Positions 24,964 to 33,345 of a stretch of 64,000 nt of DNA are shown here, piece by piece. Position numbers and translations under genes: made by a program. Source of the DNA: Amycolatopsis vancoresmycina (lineage in GTDB: Bacteria > Actinomycetota > Actinomycetes > Mycobacteriales > Pseudonocardiaceae); NCBI RefSeq assembly GCF_000716785.1, contig NZ_JNYY01000006.1:62001-126000 (forward strand). Direction: 5' to 3'. The notes beneath the pieces were generated by a model. That model saw nothing but the letters and a program-made list of their open reading frames with translations, was not told the DNA's origin and searched no databases. Numbering within the stretch: position 1 is the stretch's first letter; every line of letters starts with the position of its first letter.

Positions 24964-25569
24964 GTGATTGCAGTTCCCCAGCCGAAGCCGGCGAGCCGGT
25001 GGGAAATCCCCGATCACCTGCTGACGATCGAGGAGTACGCGGCCCTCGGTGAAACCGACTCAGGTTTCACCGAGCTCGTGGAAGGCCGCGTCGTGATGTC
25101 ACCCAGCCCCATCGCCGACCACAACATCGTGGTGTTCGAACTCGCCCGGGAACTGGCCGGTCAGGTGCCGCGCCACCTCCGCGTGCTGCCCGAAACCGAC
25201 GTGAACCTCGGTCTGGCGCCGGCGGGCAGACCAGGTTTCTCCCGGCGGCCGGATCTGCTCATCGTCGAAAGATCGGCGATCGCCCGTGTGCGCCGGGATC
25301 ACGGCATGCTTCGGGCCGAGGAGGTAGCCGTCGTCGTCGAAATCGTGTCGCCGGGCTCGAGACGCACCGACTACCACGTGAAGCACGACGAGTATGCCGA
25401 CGCGGGAATCCCGCACTACTGGATCGTCGACATCACCGAGCCGGTCTCGCTGGTCGCCTGTCACCAAGCCGGTGAGTTCGGGTACCTGGACGCCGCCGCG
25501 GTCACCGGCACCTTCACCACCGACGTCCCGTTCCCGGTCAAGATCGACCTCGACGCGCTCCTCGACTGA
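24964..25569 (+). CDS. Uma2-family putative endonuclease (DUF820)
   Basis: This 201-residue protein of the PD-(D/E)XK-fold Uma2 family has the elements LTIEEYAALGE at the N-terminus, the catalytic region RRPDLLIVE (Asp) followed by VAVVVEIVSPGSRRTDYHVK (Glu and Lys), then EYADAGIPHYWIVD. These genes are abundant and paralogous in actinobacteria and cyanobacteria and their function is unknown; a nuclease role is inferred from the fold. GTG 24964 follows GAGGAGAGG. It ends in a strong bidirectional terminator and is not in an operon. Confidence 0.88.
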   Translation: MIAVPQPKPASRWEIPDHLLTIEEYAALGETDSGFTELVEGRVVMSPSPIADHNIVVFELARELAGQVPRHLRVLPETDVNLGLAPAGRPGFSRRPDLLIVERSAIARVRRDHGMLRAEEVAVVVEIVSPGSRRTDYHVKHDEYADAGIPHYWIVDITEPVSLVACHQAGEFGYLDAAAVTGTFTTDVPFPVKIDLDALLD

Positions 25570-25570
25570 T

Positions 25571-25613
25571 CGGGCGGCACGCCGGAACCGCCCGGTCACC
25601 GGCGTGCCGCCCG
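25571..25613. terminator. Bidirectional terminator
   Basis: A 15-bp perfect stem (CGGGCGGCACGCCGG 25571-25585 / 25599-25613) with a 13-nt loop lies between the convergent uma2 and amidohydrolase genes. Confidence 0.88.
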
Positions 25614-25617
25614 AAAC

Positions 25618-26835
25618 TCAGCGAGTCTCCCGGTACCGGCGGTCCTTCGACACGCCTTCGCCCAGTGACTCGTCGAAGTGGTACACCTCGTCGCCGCGGA
25701 CGAACACGCGCAGCGCCCGGTTCATCACGTCCAGCGGGTCACCGCTCCACAGCACCACGTCGGCGTCCAGACCCGGCTTCAGCGAGCCGATCTGCCCGTC
25801 CAGGCCCAGCATCGACGCCGGGTTGATCGTCAGGGAACGCAGGGCCGTCGCCGGGTCGAGGCCGTCCTTCACCGCCAGGGCCGCCTGGTACACCAGGAAG
25901 TTGATCGGGATCACCGGGTGGTCCGTCGTGATCGCGATCTGCACGCCCGCCCGCGCCAGGATGCCGGCCGACCGCAGCGTGCGGTTGCGCAGCTCGACCT
26001 TCGACTTCGTCGTGAACAGCGGGCCGAGGATCACCGGCACCTGGCGCTCGGCCAGCAGGTCCGCGATCAGGTGGCCCTCGGTGCCGTGGTTGATCACCAG
26101 CTTGTAGCCGAACTCGTCGGCCAGCCGGATCGCCGTCACGATGTCGTCCGCGCGGTGGACGTGCTGGTCCCAGTACAGCTCGCCGTCGAGGACCTTCGAC
26201 AACGTCTCCAGGGTCAGGTCCACCTCGTGCGGCTTGCCCTCGGACTCCGCGTGCGCGCGCTTCGCCTGGTAGTTGCGGGCCTTGGTGAACGCCTCGCGCA
26301 GGATCGCCGCGACCCCCAGCCGCGTCGACGGCGTCTGCTTCTTCTCGCCGTACACGCGCTTCGGGTTCTCGCCGAGCGCGCTCTTCACGCTGACGTGCTC
26401 CGCGAAGATCATGTCCAGGATGCTGCGGCCCCACGTCTTGACGCCGATCGTCTGGCCGCCGATCGGGTTGCCCGAGCCGGGCTTGATGACGACGCTCGTG
26501 ACGCCGCCGGCCAGCGCGTCGTCGAAGCCGGGCTCGTACGGGTCGATGCCGTCGACGGCGCGGAACCGGGCGCCGTTCGGGTCGGTCATCTCGTTCGTGT
26601 CGTTGCCGGCCCAGCCTTCGCCGTCCTCGTGGACGCCGAGGTGGGCGTGGGCGTCGATGAAGCCGGGCAGCACCCAGGTGCCGGCCGCGTCGACCAGTTC
26701 CGCGTCCTCCGGGATGTCGACGTCGGCCTCGGTGCCGACCGCGACGATCCGGCCGCCGTCGATCAGGACCGTGCCGCCCTCGATGGGATCACCGTCGATG
26801 GGGACGACGTAGCCCCCGACAATTGCCTTCACCAT
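25618..26835 (-). CDS. Cytoplasmic amidohydrolase (imidazolonepropionase-like)
   Basis: This 405-residue amidohydrolase-superfamily enzyme has metal ligands in GFIDAHAHLGVH (HxH at about 64-66), INHGTEGH and the late Asp in ITTDHPVIPINF. The C-terminal composite beta domain has GSLKPGLDADVVLWSGDP. There is no signal peptide, so it acts in the cytoplasm. The exact substrate (cyclic amide, peptide-like or deaminase substrate) cannot be told. ATG 26835 gives the family-like start MVKAIVGGYV; the longer frame adds eight unsupported residues. Confidence 0.87.
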   Translation of the reverse strand: MVKAIVGGYVVPIDGDPIEGGTVLIDGGRIVAVGTEADVDIPEDAELVDAAGTWVLPGFIDAHAHLGVHEDGEGWAGNDTNEMTDPNGARFRAVDGIDPYEPGFDDALAGGVTSVVIKPGSGNPIGGQTIGVKTWGRSILDMIFAEHVSVKSALGENPKRVYGEKKQTPSTRLGVAAILREAFTKARNYQAKRAHAESEGKPHEVDLTLETLSKVLDGELYWDQHVHRADDIVTAIRLADEFGYKLVINHGTEGHLIADLLAERQVPVILGPLFTTKSKVELRNRTLRSAGILARAGVQIAITTDHPVIPINFLVYQAALAVKDGLDPATALRSLTINPASMLGLDGQIGSLKPGLDADVVLWSGDPLDVMNRALRVFVRGDEVYHFDESLGEGVSKDRRYRETR

Positions 26836-26855
26836 AGTTCGCCACGCTAACGAAC

Positions 26856-27320
26856 TCACCCGGGCGCGTGCACGCGGGTCTTCTCCAAGTGCACCAGCTC
26901 GTGGTCGTGCTCCGGGGTCCGGTGCGTCTCGCGGTAGCCGTGCTTGGCGTACAGGTGCAGCGGCCCGGTGCTCTTCGAGCCCGTGAACAGGCGGAACAGC
27001 GTCACCTCCGCCGGCGCGGCCGACTCCGCGAACCGCAGCAGCCCGCCGCCGAGCCCGGCTCCCTGCCGGTCCGGCGCCACGACCAGGCGGCCGATCACGC
27101 CGACGTGCCCCGACACCGTCAGCCGCACCGAGGCGACCAGGCGGCCCGTCTCGCGGATCCCCCAGGACAAACCGGACAACGCCGCGCGCGTCTCGTCCAG
27201 AGTCTCCAGCAGGGGCGGCAGGTCGAGGTCGCCGTGCGCGCGTGCCTCGGTGACGTACGCGGCGCGTTGCAGCGTCAGCACTTCGCCCGCGTCGGCGACG
27301 CTCAGGCGACGCGGCGTCAC
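26856..27320 (-). CDS. GNAT-family N-acetyltransferase
   Basis: This 154-residue acetyltransferase has the acetyl-CoA binding turn VVAPDRQGAGLGGGLLRFAE and the C-terminal LHLYAKHGYRETHRTPEHDHELVHLEK strand (motif LYAKHGY). GTG 27320 overlaps the stop of the aldose-epimerase gene (GTGA), so the two are co-translated. Substrate is unknown. Nothing in the context beyond sugar epimerisation helps. Confidence 0.88.
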   Translation of the reverse strand: MTPRRLSVADAGEVLTLQRAAYVTEARAHGDLDLPPLLETLDETRAALSGLSWGIRETGRLVASVRLTVSGHVGVIGRLVVAPDRQGAGLGGGLLRFAESAAPAEVTLFRLFTGSKSTGPLHLYAKHGYRETHRTPEHDHELVHLEKTRVHAPG

Positions 27321-28222
27321 GGGACCCGGATGCCCCAGCTGCCCGACCACGACGCCGCCGGCTCCAGCTCGATCAGGTCGGTGCCCGTGTTGAGCGCGTC
27401 GGCCGGACAGGTCATCGGCTCGATCGCGACCGCGCGGCCGCGGCCGACCAGGTCGTCCGGGGTGAACACCTGGGCCCAGTGGAAGTCCGGGCCGGTCCAG
27501 ACGAGCAGCTGCTGCTCGCCGTGGGCCAGGACGATGTGGTGCCGGCCGTCCTCGGCGGCGGCGAGCCCGCCGAACGCGGTGTCCAGGTTGACGCCGGCCA
27601 GCAGCCGTCCCCCGCGGAAGTCGTACTCCGTTCCCTCGACGTCCTGCTCCTCGGCGTACGGCATCTGCTCGTCGGGCAGCGACGGCCGGACGCGGCTCGC
27701 CGGCAGCGTGAGGGTCACCTCGTCGGTCGGGACGTCGCCGAGCCGGAAGTACGGGTGCGTGCCGACGCCGACGCCGATCGGCTGCTCGCCTTCGTTGCGG
27801 ATCTGGTGGGTGACGGTCAGCTCGCGCGGGGAGACCTCGTAGGTGACGGTCGCGCGCAGCGGCACCGGCCAGCCCGGCTGCACCTCGACGTCGACGGCCA
27901 GGGTGATCGACGACTCGGCGTGCTCCAGCAGCTCCCACTCGAGGTGGCGGGTCAGGCCGTGGATGGCGTTGCCGCGCGCCTCTTCGGTGATCTCCAGTTG
28001 CTGGGTTTCCCCCTGAAACTTCCACCGGCCGCCCTTGGTCCGGTTCGGCCAGGGCAGCAGGAGCTGCCCGGCGCCCATCGGCGGCTTGGCGTCTTCGGGG
28101 AATTCCTCGACGTACGGCACGCCGCCGACTTCGAAAGCGCGCAGGCCGGCGCCGATTTCGGTGACGACGGCGCGTGCGTTGCCGCGGGTGATCTCGAACT
28201 GCTGACCGGTCGGGTTGCCCAT
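27317..28222 (-). CDS. Aldose 1-epimerase family protein
   Basis: This 301-residue galactose-mutarotase-fold protein interconverts anomers of hexoses or hexose phosphates. The acid/base His pair lies in GNAIHGLTRHLEW and GVGTHPYFRL, and the catalytic Glu in AIEPMTCPADALN. Length and motifs fit the YeaD/GalM superfamily of actinobacteria. It is first of a two-gene unit with GNAT and divergent from the TetR-MBL operon (65 bp between starts). The precise sugar is not known. Confidence 0.9.
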   Translation of the reverse strand: MGNPTGQQFEITRGNARAVVTEIGAGLRAFEVGGVPYVEEFPEDAKPPMGAGQLLLPWPNRTKGGRWKFQGETQQLEITEEARGNAIHGLTRHLEWELLEHAESSITLAVDVEVQPGWPVPLRATVTYEVSPRELTVTHQIRNEGEQPIGVGVGTHPYFRLGDVPTDEVTLTLPASRVRPSLPDEQMPYAEEQDVEGTEYDFRGGRLLAGVNLDTAFGGLAAAEDGRHHIVLAHGEQQLLVWTGPDFHWAQVFTPDDLVGRGRAVAIEPMTCPADALNTGTDLIELEPAASWSGSWGIRVP

Positions 28223-28251
28223 GGCACGACCTTACCGAGCCACGAACTAAC

Positions 28252-28281
28252 TAGACCGGTCGTCATAGTTTGCGCTACGGT
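28252..28281 (+). promoter_or_regulatory. Operator and leaderless promoter of the tetR-MBL operon
   Basis: TAGACCGGTC (28252-28261) contains the 8-bp palindrome GACCGGTC, a box common for TetR regulators, and lies at the -35 position. TACGGT (28276-28281) ends 6 nt before ATG 28288; no ribosome site is present. Confidence 0.6.
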
Positions 28282-28287
28282 GCTGCC

Positions 28288-28866
28288 ATGGTTCGCCGCA
28301 CCGACACGCGGCAGCGGATGCTCGACACCGCCGCCGACCTGTTCCACACGCAGGGCTACCACGCCACCGGCCTCACCCAGCTGACGACGGCCGGGGGCGC
28401 GCCGAAGGGCTCGCTCTACTTCCACTTCCCCGGCGGCAAGGAGCAGCTCGCCGCCGAGGCCGTCCGGCTGTCGAGCGAGCGCACCGGCGCCCTCCTCGAA
28501 GCCATCCTGGCCGACGCGCCCGACCCGGCGACGGCGATCGACCGGGCCGTCGACGCGCTGGCGAGCTTCCTGACCGGATCGGACTTCCAGCGCGGCTGTC
28601 CACTCGCGACGGTCGCGTTGGACGCCGCCGCGTCGAGCGAACCCATCCGGGAAGCCTGCGTCGACGGCTACGCGTCCTGGCACGGCGTTCTCTGCTCCTA
28701 CTTCGCCGCACAGGACCTGCCCGCCGAGCGCGCCGACGAGCTCGCGACGATCGTGCTGGCCGCGATCGAAGGCGGGCTGCTGCTGGCCCGCACCCGCCGC
28801 GACCTCGCGCCGCTGCGCGCGGTCGCCACCCACCTGCACACGACCCTCGACCGGGAGTTCTCCTGA
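28288..28866 (+). CDS. TetR-family regulator (LmrA/YxaF-like)
   Basis: This 192-residue TetR repressor has the helix-turn-helix ATGLTQLTTAGGAPKGSLYFHF (second half at about 37-46). The motif GAPKGSLYFHFPGGKEQL is typical of the LmrA/YxaF group that recognises TAGACCGGTC-like operators. The matching box lies 27-36 bp upstream, so autoregulation is likely. The stop overlaps the first base of the first MBL hydrolase ATG, making a three-gene operon. The inducer is probably the hydrolases' substrate; it is unknown. Confidence 0.9.
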   Translation: MVRRTDTRQRMLDTAADLFHTQGYHATGLTQLTTAGGAPKGSLYFHFPGGKEQLAAEAVRLSSERTGALLEAILADAPDPATAIDRAVDALASFLTGSDFQRGCPLATVALDAAASSEPIREACVDGYASWHGVLCSYFAAQDLPAERADELATIVLAAIEGGLLLARTRRDLAPLRAVATHLHTTLDREFS

Positions 28867-29699
28867 TGCGCGTCCACCACCTGAACTGCGGCACCATGCG
28901 CCCACTCGGCGGCCGGCTGATCGACGGCCGGCCGGGGCTGTTCCGGCGCGCCACCATGGTCTGCCACTGCCTGCTGCTCGAAACCGACACGGGTCTCGTG
29001 CTCGTCGAGACCGGCATGGGCACACCGGCCGCGGTCGACCGGAACGCCTGGCTGGGCGCGGGGTTCGTCCGCCAGTCGAACCCGGTCGCCGACCCCGCGC
29101 AGACGGCGATCGCGCAGATCCGCGCGCTCGGGTTCGACCCGGCGGACGTCCGCGACATCGTGCTGACCCACCTCGACCTGGACCACGCCGGCGGGCTCAT
29201 CGACTTCCCGTGGGCGCGGGTGCACGTCCACACCGAAGAGCTGCGGGCGTTCACCGAGCCGCGCGACGCCGCCGAACGCGGGCGGTACCGCCGGATCCAG
29301 TTCGCCCACGGTCCACAGTGGACGTCCTATGCGGACACCGGCGAGCCGTGGTTCGGCTTCGGCGCCGTCCGGCAGCTCGACGGCCTGCCGCCGGAGATCC
29401 TCCTGGTCCCGCTGGCCGGGCACACCCGCGGCCACACCGGGGTCGCCGTCGACACCGGCCACGGCTGGCTGCTCAACGCGGGCGACTCGTACTTCTTCCA
29501 CGGCCAGGTCTCGGCCGACCCCCACTGCCCGCCGGGGCTGAAGTGGTTCGAGGGCCACATGGAGACGGTGAAGCGCGCCAGACTGGACAACCACCGCCGC
29601 CTGCGCCAGCTTGTTCAGGAGCACGGCGGCGAAGTGACCGTCTTCGCCGCGCACGACGAGACCCAGTTCCTCCGCCTGAGCAGCAGGAGCAGCGTATGA
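28866..29699 (+). CDS. MBL-fold metallo-hydrolase 1 (AHL-lactonase-like)
   Basis: This 277-residue metallo-beta-lactamase-fold hydrolase starts MRVHHLNCGTMRP. The dinuclear zinc motif is THLDLDHAGG (HxDxDH), a further His lies in GHTRGHTG and an Asp in NAGDSYF. The closest named relatives by pattern are quorum-quenching lactonases, but lactone hydrolysis is not shown. It is translated from a start overlapping the tetR stop. It is a tandem paralogue of the next gene, sharing the N-terminal HHLNCGTMRP block and the GEPWFGF segment. Confidence 0.88.
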   Translation: MRVHHLNCGTMRPLGGRLIDGRPGLFRRATMVCHCLLLETDTGLVLVETGMGTPAAVDRNAWLGAGFVRQSNPVADPAQTAIAQIRALGFDPADVRDIVLTHLDLDHAGGLIDFPWARVHVHTEELRAFTEPRDAAERGRYRRIQFAHGPQWTSYADTGEPWFGFGAVRQLDGLPPEILLVPLAGHTRGHTGVAVDTGHGWLLNAGDSYFFHGQVSADPHCPPGLKWFEGHMETVKRARLDNHRRLRQLVQEHGGEVTVFAAHDETQFLRLSSRSSV

Positions 29700-30520
29700 A
29701 GGTGCACCACCTGAACTGCGGGACGATGCGGCCGGCGGGCGGCAGGCTCCTGGACGGCCGGCCCGGCCTGCTGCGGCGGGCGGAGCTGGTCGCCCACTGC
29801 CTGCTGATCGAGACCGGCGACAGCCTGGTGCTGGTCGACACCGGATTCGGCACCCAGGGCGTGACGCGCCCCGCCGAGTGGCTGGGCCGTCCGTTCATGG
29901 CGATGGTCGGCGCCCGGGTCGAGGCCGCCGAGACGGCGGTGGCCCAGATCAAGGCGCTCGGCCTCGACCCGGCCGACGTCCGGCACGTCGTGGCGACGCA
30001 CCTGGACGTCGACCACGCGGGCGGCCTGGCGGACTTCCCGAACGCCGTGGTGCACGTCCGGGCCGAGGAGCACCGGGCGGCGACGTCCCCGGCGAACGCG
30101 GCCGAGAAGAACCGCTACCGCGCGGCGCAGTTCGCGCACCGCCCGCTGTGGAGCACGTACGACGAGACCGGCGAGCCGTGGTTCGGCTTCGACGCGGTCC
30201 GGTCGCTGAAGGGCCTGCCGGAGGAAATCCTCCTGGTCCCGCTGACGGGCCACACCCGCGGCCACACGGGCGTGGCGATCGACAAGGGCGACGGCTGGCT
30301 CCTGCACGCGGGCGACGCGTACTTCTTCCACGGCCAGCTGGACCCGGTGGCCCCGAACTGCCCACCGGGGTTGACGGCGTTCCAGAACATCGTCCAGACC
30401 CTGCGCGGCCCGCGGCTGGAGAACCTGGCCCGGCTGCACGAGCTGGCGCGGGAGCACCAGGACGAGGTGACGGTGTTCTCGGCGCACAGCCCGGTCGAGT
30501 TCGCGGCCCTGCGCCGGTGA
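29696..30520 (+). CDS. MBL-fold metallo-hydrolase 2 (tandem paralogue)
   Basis: This 274-residue paralogue of the preceding hydrolase has metal motif THLDVDHAGG, GHTRGHTG and HAGDAYFFHGQ. The ATG at 29696 overlaps the previous stop. Side by side, the two proteins share most residues through the metal site but differ in the loop after LVDTGFGTQ (WLGRPFMAMVGAR here versus WLGAGFVRQ), which borders the active site, so they may have different substrates. It ends only 3 bp from a convergent lipoprotein gene. Confidence 0.88.
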   Translation: MKVHHLNCGTMRPAGGRLLDGRPGLLRRAELVAHCLLIETGDSLVLVDTGFGTQGVTRPAEWLGRPFMAMVGARVEAAETAVAQIKALGLDPADVRHVVATHLDVDHAGGLADFPNAVVHVRAEEHRAATSPANAAEKNRYRAAQFAHRPLWSTYDETGEPWFGFDAVRSLKGLPEEILLVPLTGHTRGHTGVAIDKGDGWLLHAGDAYFFHGQLDPVAPNCPPGLTAFQNIVQTLRGPRLENLARLHELAREHQDEVTVFSAHSPVEFAALRR

Positions 30521-30523
30521 CGG

Positions 30524-31069
30524 TCAGCTCGCGGCGAGGGCCTGCTTGACCAGCGGCGCGATCTGCTCCGCGGTCATCTTCGCCGGGCCGGTGTAGTTGA
30601 CCAGCACCGGCGTGCCCGACACCAGCTCGGCCGAGGCGAGGGTCGCCGTCTTCTGGTCGTCGACGTAGTACACCGCGCCGTCCGGGAAGCCCGGGACGTC
30701 CTTCGCGCCCGGCTTCGCCTTCTTGATCGACGCCACCATCTCGGCCGGTTTGCCCTGCTTGCCTTCGTAGCGGGTCACCGCGAGCGCGCCGGCGGCCTTG
30801 CCGTCGTGCTGGTACTCGCAGCTGCGGGCCTTGCCGCCGTTGGCCGTGCTGTCCTGCGCCGGGCCCGGTACCGCCTTGAGGTTGTCGAGGAACAGCGCCT
30901 TCGACACGGCCTCGGCGGGCAGCAGCTTGCACGGGTCCAGGGCCGCGGCGGCGGCGTTCGTGCTGGGTGCGGGCTTGGGCGCGGGGGACGACGAGGGCGC
31001 CGGTTTCTCCGCCGACGAGCAGGCAGTCAACGCGGCGAAAGCGACAAAAGCGACAACCAAGGTACGCAT
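30524..31069 (-). CDS. DUF3558-type lipoprotein
   Basis: This 181-residue exported lipoprotein has the signal peptide MRTLVVAFVAFAALTACSS with lipobox LTAC (Cys 17), then a Pro/Ser/Ala linker (20-42). The DUF3558-like domain begins DPCKLLPAEAVSKAL and has a second Cys in RSCEYQ, likely disulphide-bonded. Such proteins are numerous in Pseudonocardiales and mycobacteria; function is unknown. It is a single gene between convergent MBL hydrolase 2 and the MFS gene upstream on the same strand. Confidence 0.85.
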   Translation of the reverse strand: MRTLVVAFVAFAALTACSSAEKPAPSSSPAPKPAPSTNAAAAALDPCKLLPAEAVSKALFLDNLKAVPGPAQDSTANGGKARSCEYQHDGKAAGALAVTRYEGKQGKPAEMVASIKKAKPGAKDVPGFPDGAVYYVDDQKTATLASAELVSGTPVLVNYTGPAKMTAEQIAPLVKQALAAS

Positions 31070-31092
31070 GCCCGCACCCTAACCCGGGTCGG

Positions 31093-32379
31093 TCAGGCCG
31101 TGGGCGCCCGGTAGCGCCAGAACGCCGGGAGCAGGAGTATCGACGCGCACACCAGCACGATCACCAGCACGCCGCCGCCGCTCGCGGCCGCCGTGGTGCC
31201 GAACGCGGCCGCGCCCCAGCCGTGGGTCAGGTCGGCGATCCGCGGGCCGCCCGCGACCACCACGGTGAACACGCCCTGGAGCCGGCCGCGCATCTCGTCG
31301 GTCGTCGCGACCTGCAGGATCGCCATCCGGTAGACCGCGCTGACCATGTCCGCGGCGCCCGCCAGGGCCATGAAGACGACGGCGAGCCACAGCGAGTGCG
31401 CGAGCCCGAACGCGGCGACCGCCGCACCCCACGCGCAGATCGACACGACGACCGCGACACCCTGGCGGTGGATGCGCGTCAGCCAGCCGGAGAAGAGCCC
31501 GATCAGCATCGCGCCCAGCGGCAGGGCCGCGTAGAGCCAGCCGAGCGCGGGGGCGCCGCCGGGCGGGTCGCCGAACGTCCGCTCGGCCATTTCCGGGATC
31601 AGCGCCCGCGGCATGCCGAAGACCATCGCGATGATGTCGACGACGAACGAGGCCAGCAGCACCTTCTGCCCGGAGAGGTACCGGAACCCGTCGATGACGT
31701 CGCCGAGCCCGGCGCGGCGGGAGGGGCCGTTCAGCGGCGGGATCGGCGGCAGCCGCCAGACGGCGAACAGCGTGATCGTCAGCGCGACGACGTCGATCAG
31801 GTAGAGGGTGGAGAGCCCGAGGACGGGGATCAGCGCGCCGGCGAGCAGCGGCCCGAAGACGGCGCCGAAGGTCGACATGGTGGTGTTGAGCGCGTTCGCC
31901 GACGGCAGCAGTTCGTCGGGCACGAGCCGGGCGACGACGGCGCCGCGCGTCGGCATGTTGATCGCGAAGAACGCCTGGTTGACGGCGAGCAGGCCGAGGA
32001 CGAGCCACACCGAGCCGAAGTTCGCGAACGCCTGCAACCAGAGCAGCGCGGAGGTGATGGCGACGCCGACGTTGGTGACGAACAGCAGCTTCCGCCGGTC
32101 GACGGCGTCGGCGACGGCGCCGCCCCAGAGCCCGAAGATCAGCAGCGGGACGAGCGCGACGAGCCCGGTCAGGCCGACGTAGGCGGACGACCCGGTGAGG
32201 TCGAAGACCTGCTTGGGCACGGCGACGGCGGTCAGCTGCGTCCCGACGGCGGTGACCACAGTGGACAGCCACAGCCGCCGGAACGCGGCGATCTTCAGTG
32301 GCCGCGTGTCGACGACGATGCGGCCGAGGAGCTTGCGGACGCCCGAGCGGGGCGGCATGGTCCCCGGTTCACCAGTCAC
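31093..32379 (-). CDS. MFS transporter (EntS/MFS_3-like exporter)
   Basis: This 428-residue, 12-helix major-facilitator protein has the A-like motif ADAVDRRKLLFVTN after helix 2 and NMPTRGAVVARLVPDELLPSANALN in the middle (start of motif at about residue 142). These are characteristic of the EntS / macrolide-efflux MFS_3 group. It probably exports a siderophore or drug; no biosynthetic cluster is near. It shares strand with pdxH upstream (59-bp gap) but the link is weak. Confidence 0.9.
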   Translation of the reverse strand: MTGEPGTMPPRSGVRKLLGRIVVDTRPLKIAAFRRLWLSTVVTAVGTQLTAVAVPKQVFDLTGSSAYVGLTGLVALVPLLIFGLWGGAVADAVDRRKLLFVTNVGVAITSALLWLQAFANFGSVWLVLGLLAVNQAFFAINMPTRGAVVARLVPDELLPSANALNTTMSTFGAVFGPLLAGALIPVLGLSTLYLIDVVALTITLFAVWRLPPIPPLNGPSRRAGLGDVIDGFRYLSGQKVLLASFVVDIIAMVFGMPRALIPEMAERTFGDPPGGAPALGWLYAALPLGAMLIGLFSGWLTRIHRQGVAVVVSICAWGAAVAAFGLAHSLWLAVVFMALAGAADMVSAVYRMAILQVATTDEMRGRLQGVFTVVVAGGPRIADLTHGWGAAAFGTTAAASGGGVLVIVLVCASILLLPAFWRYRAPTA

Positions 32380-32437
32380 GAAGAACCAGCTTAGCGGGGC
32401 TAACTATCACCGCGCAGGTGATTTACCTCGCCCTGGA

Positions 32438-33115
32438 CTACGGCGCGACGCGCTCGATCTGCCACCCGTCGTCGTTGCGCACGTACCGCAGCCGGTCGTG
32501 CATGCGGTCCTCGCGGCCCTGCCAGAACTCGACCAGGTCCGGCCGGATCCGCCAGCCACCCCAGTGCGGCGGGGCGGGGATCCGCTCGACGTCGGCGAAC
32601 CGGCGCTCGATCCCGTGCAGCGCGTTGTCCAGGGCCCGGCGGCCGTCCACCACGCGGGACTGCGGGGACGCCCACGCCCCCAGCTGCGAACCGCGCGGGC
32701 GCTGGGCCCAGTACTCCGCCGTCTCCTTGACGCCGACCTTCTCGACCTCGCCGCGGACGTGGACCTGGCGGTGGAGCGCGTACCAGGGGAACGTCACCGA
32801 CGCGTAGCGGGTCGCCGTCAGGTCGTGGCTCTTGGAGGAGGTGTAGTTCGTGTAGAACACGACGCCGCGGTCGTCGAGGCCCTTGCACAGGACCGTGCGG
32901 GACGAGGGGCGGCCTTCGGCGTCGGCCGTCGCCAGCACCATCGCGTTCGGTTCCGCGATGCCCGCCGCGACCGCCTGGTTGAGCCAGCCCTGCAGCTGAT
33001 CGGTCCAGGTGGCGGCGAGCGCGGATTCGTCGAACGCCGCGCCGTCGTAGGCCACGCGCATTCCGGGAAGGCGTACTACGGCGTCTTCCACCTGGTCCTC
33101 GATTTCCGGCATCAT
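32438..33115 (-). CDS. pdxH: Pyridoxamine 5'-phosphate oxidase
   Basis: This 225-residue FMN enzyme oxidises PNP or PMP to pyridoxal 5'-phosphate, the last step of vitamin B6 salvage and synthesis. Visible are FMN-contact motifs RPSSRTVLCKGLDDRG and FYTNYTSSKSHDL, the RQVHVRGEVEKV strand, and the C-terminal dimer motif PAPPHWGGWRIRPDLVEFWQGR with DRLRYVR. ATG 33115 (of two adjacent ATGs) is best spaced to GGAGG. PLP made here would serve SerC encoded in the same window. Confidence 0.94.
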   Translation of the reverse strand: MMPEIEDQVEDAVVRLPGMRVAYDGAAFDESALAATWTDQLQGWLNQAVAAGIAEPNAMVLATADAEGRPSSRTVLCKGLDDRGVVFYTNYTSSKSHDLTATRYASVTFPWYALHRQVHVRGEVEKVGVKETAEYWAQRPRGSQLGAWASPQSRVVDGRRALDNALHGIERRFADVERIPAPPHWGGWRIRPDLVEFWQGREDRMHDRLRYVRNDDGWQIERVAP

Positions 33116-33345
33116 CGCCAAACCTCCACGCCCGGCCGGGGCATCAGTCGACTTCGGCTCTAGGCACGTTAGGGCTTCGGGACCGGCAGCGGAACCCACC
33201 TAACGGTGACACCCACCACCTCTTTCCGGCCACCCAGCCGTAACCGCAGGACAACAAGCCGTAACCCCCGCGTTACCCGCCGGACCAGGATCGATACAGG
33301 GCACACCTACCTTCGGCCCGTTCCCCACCACTCCCGGAGGCAGGC

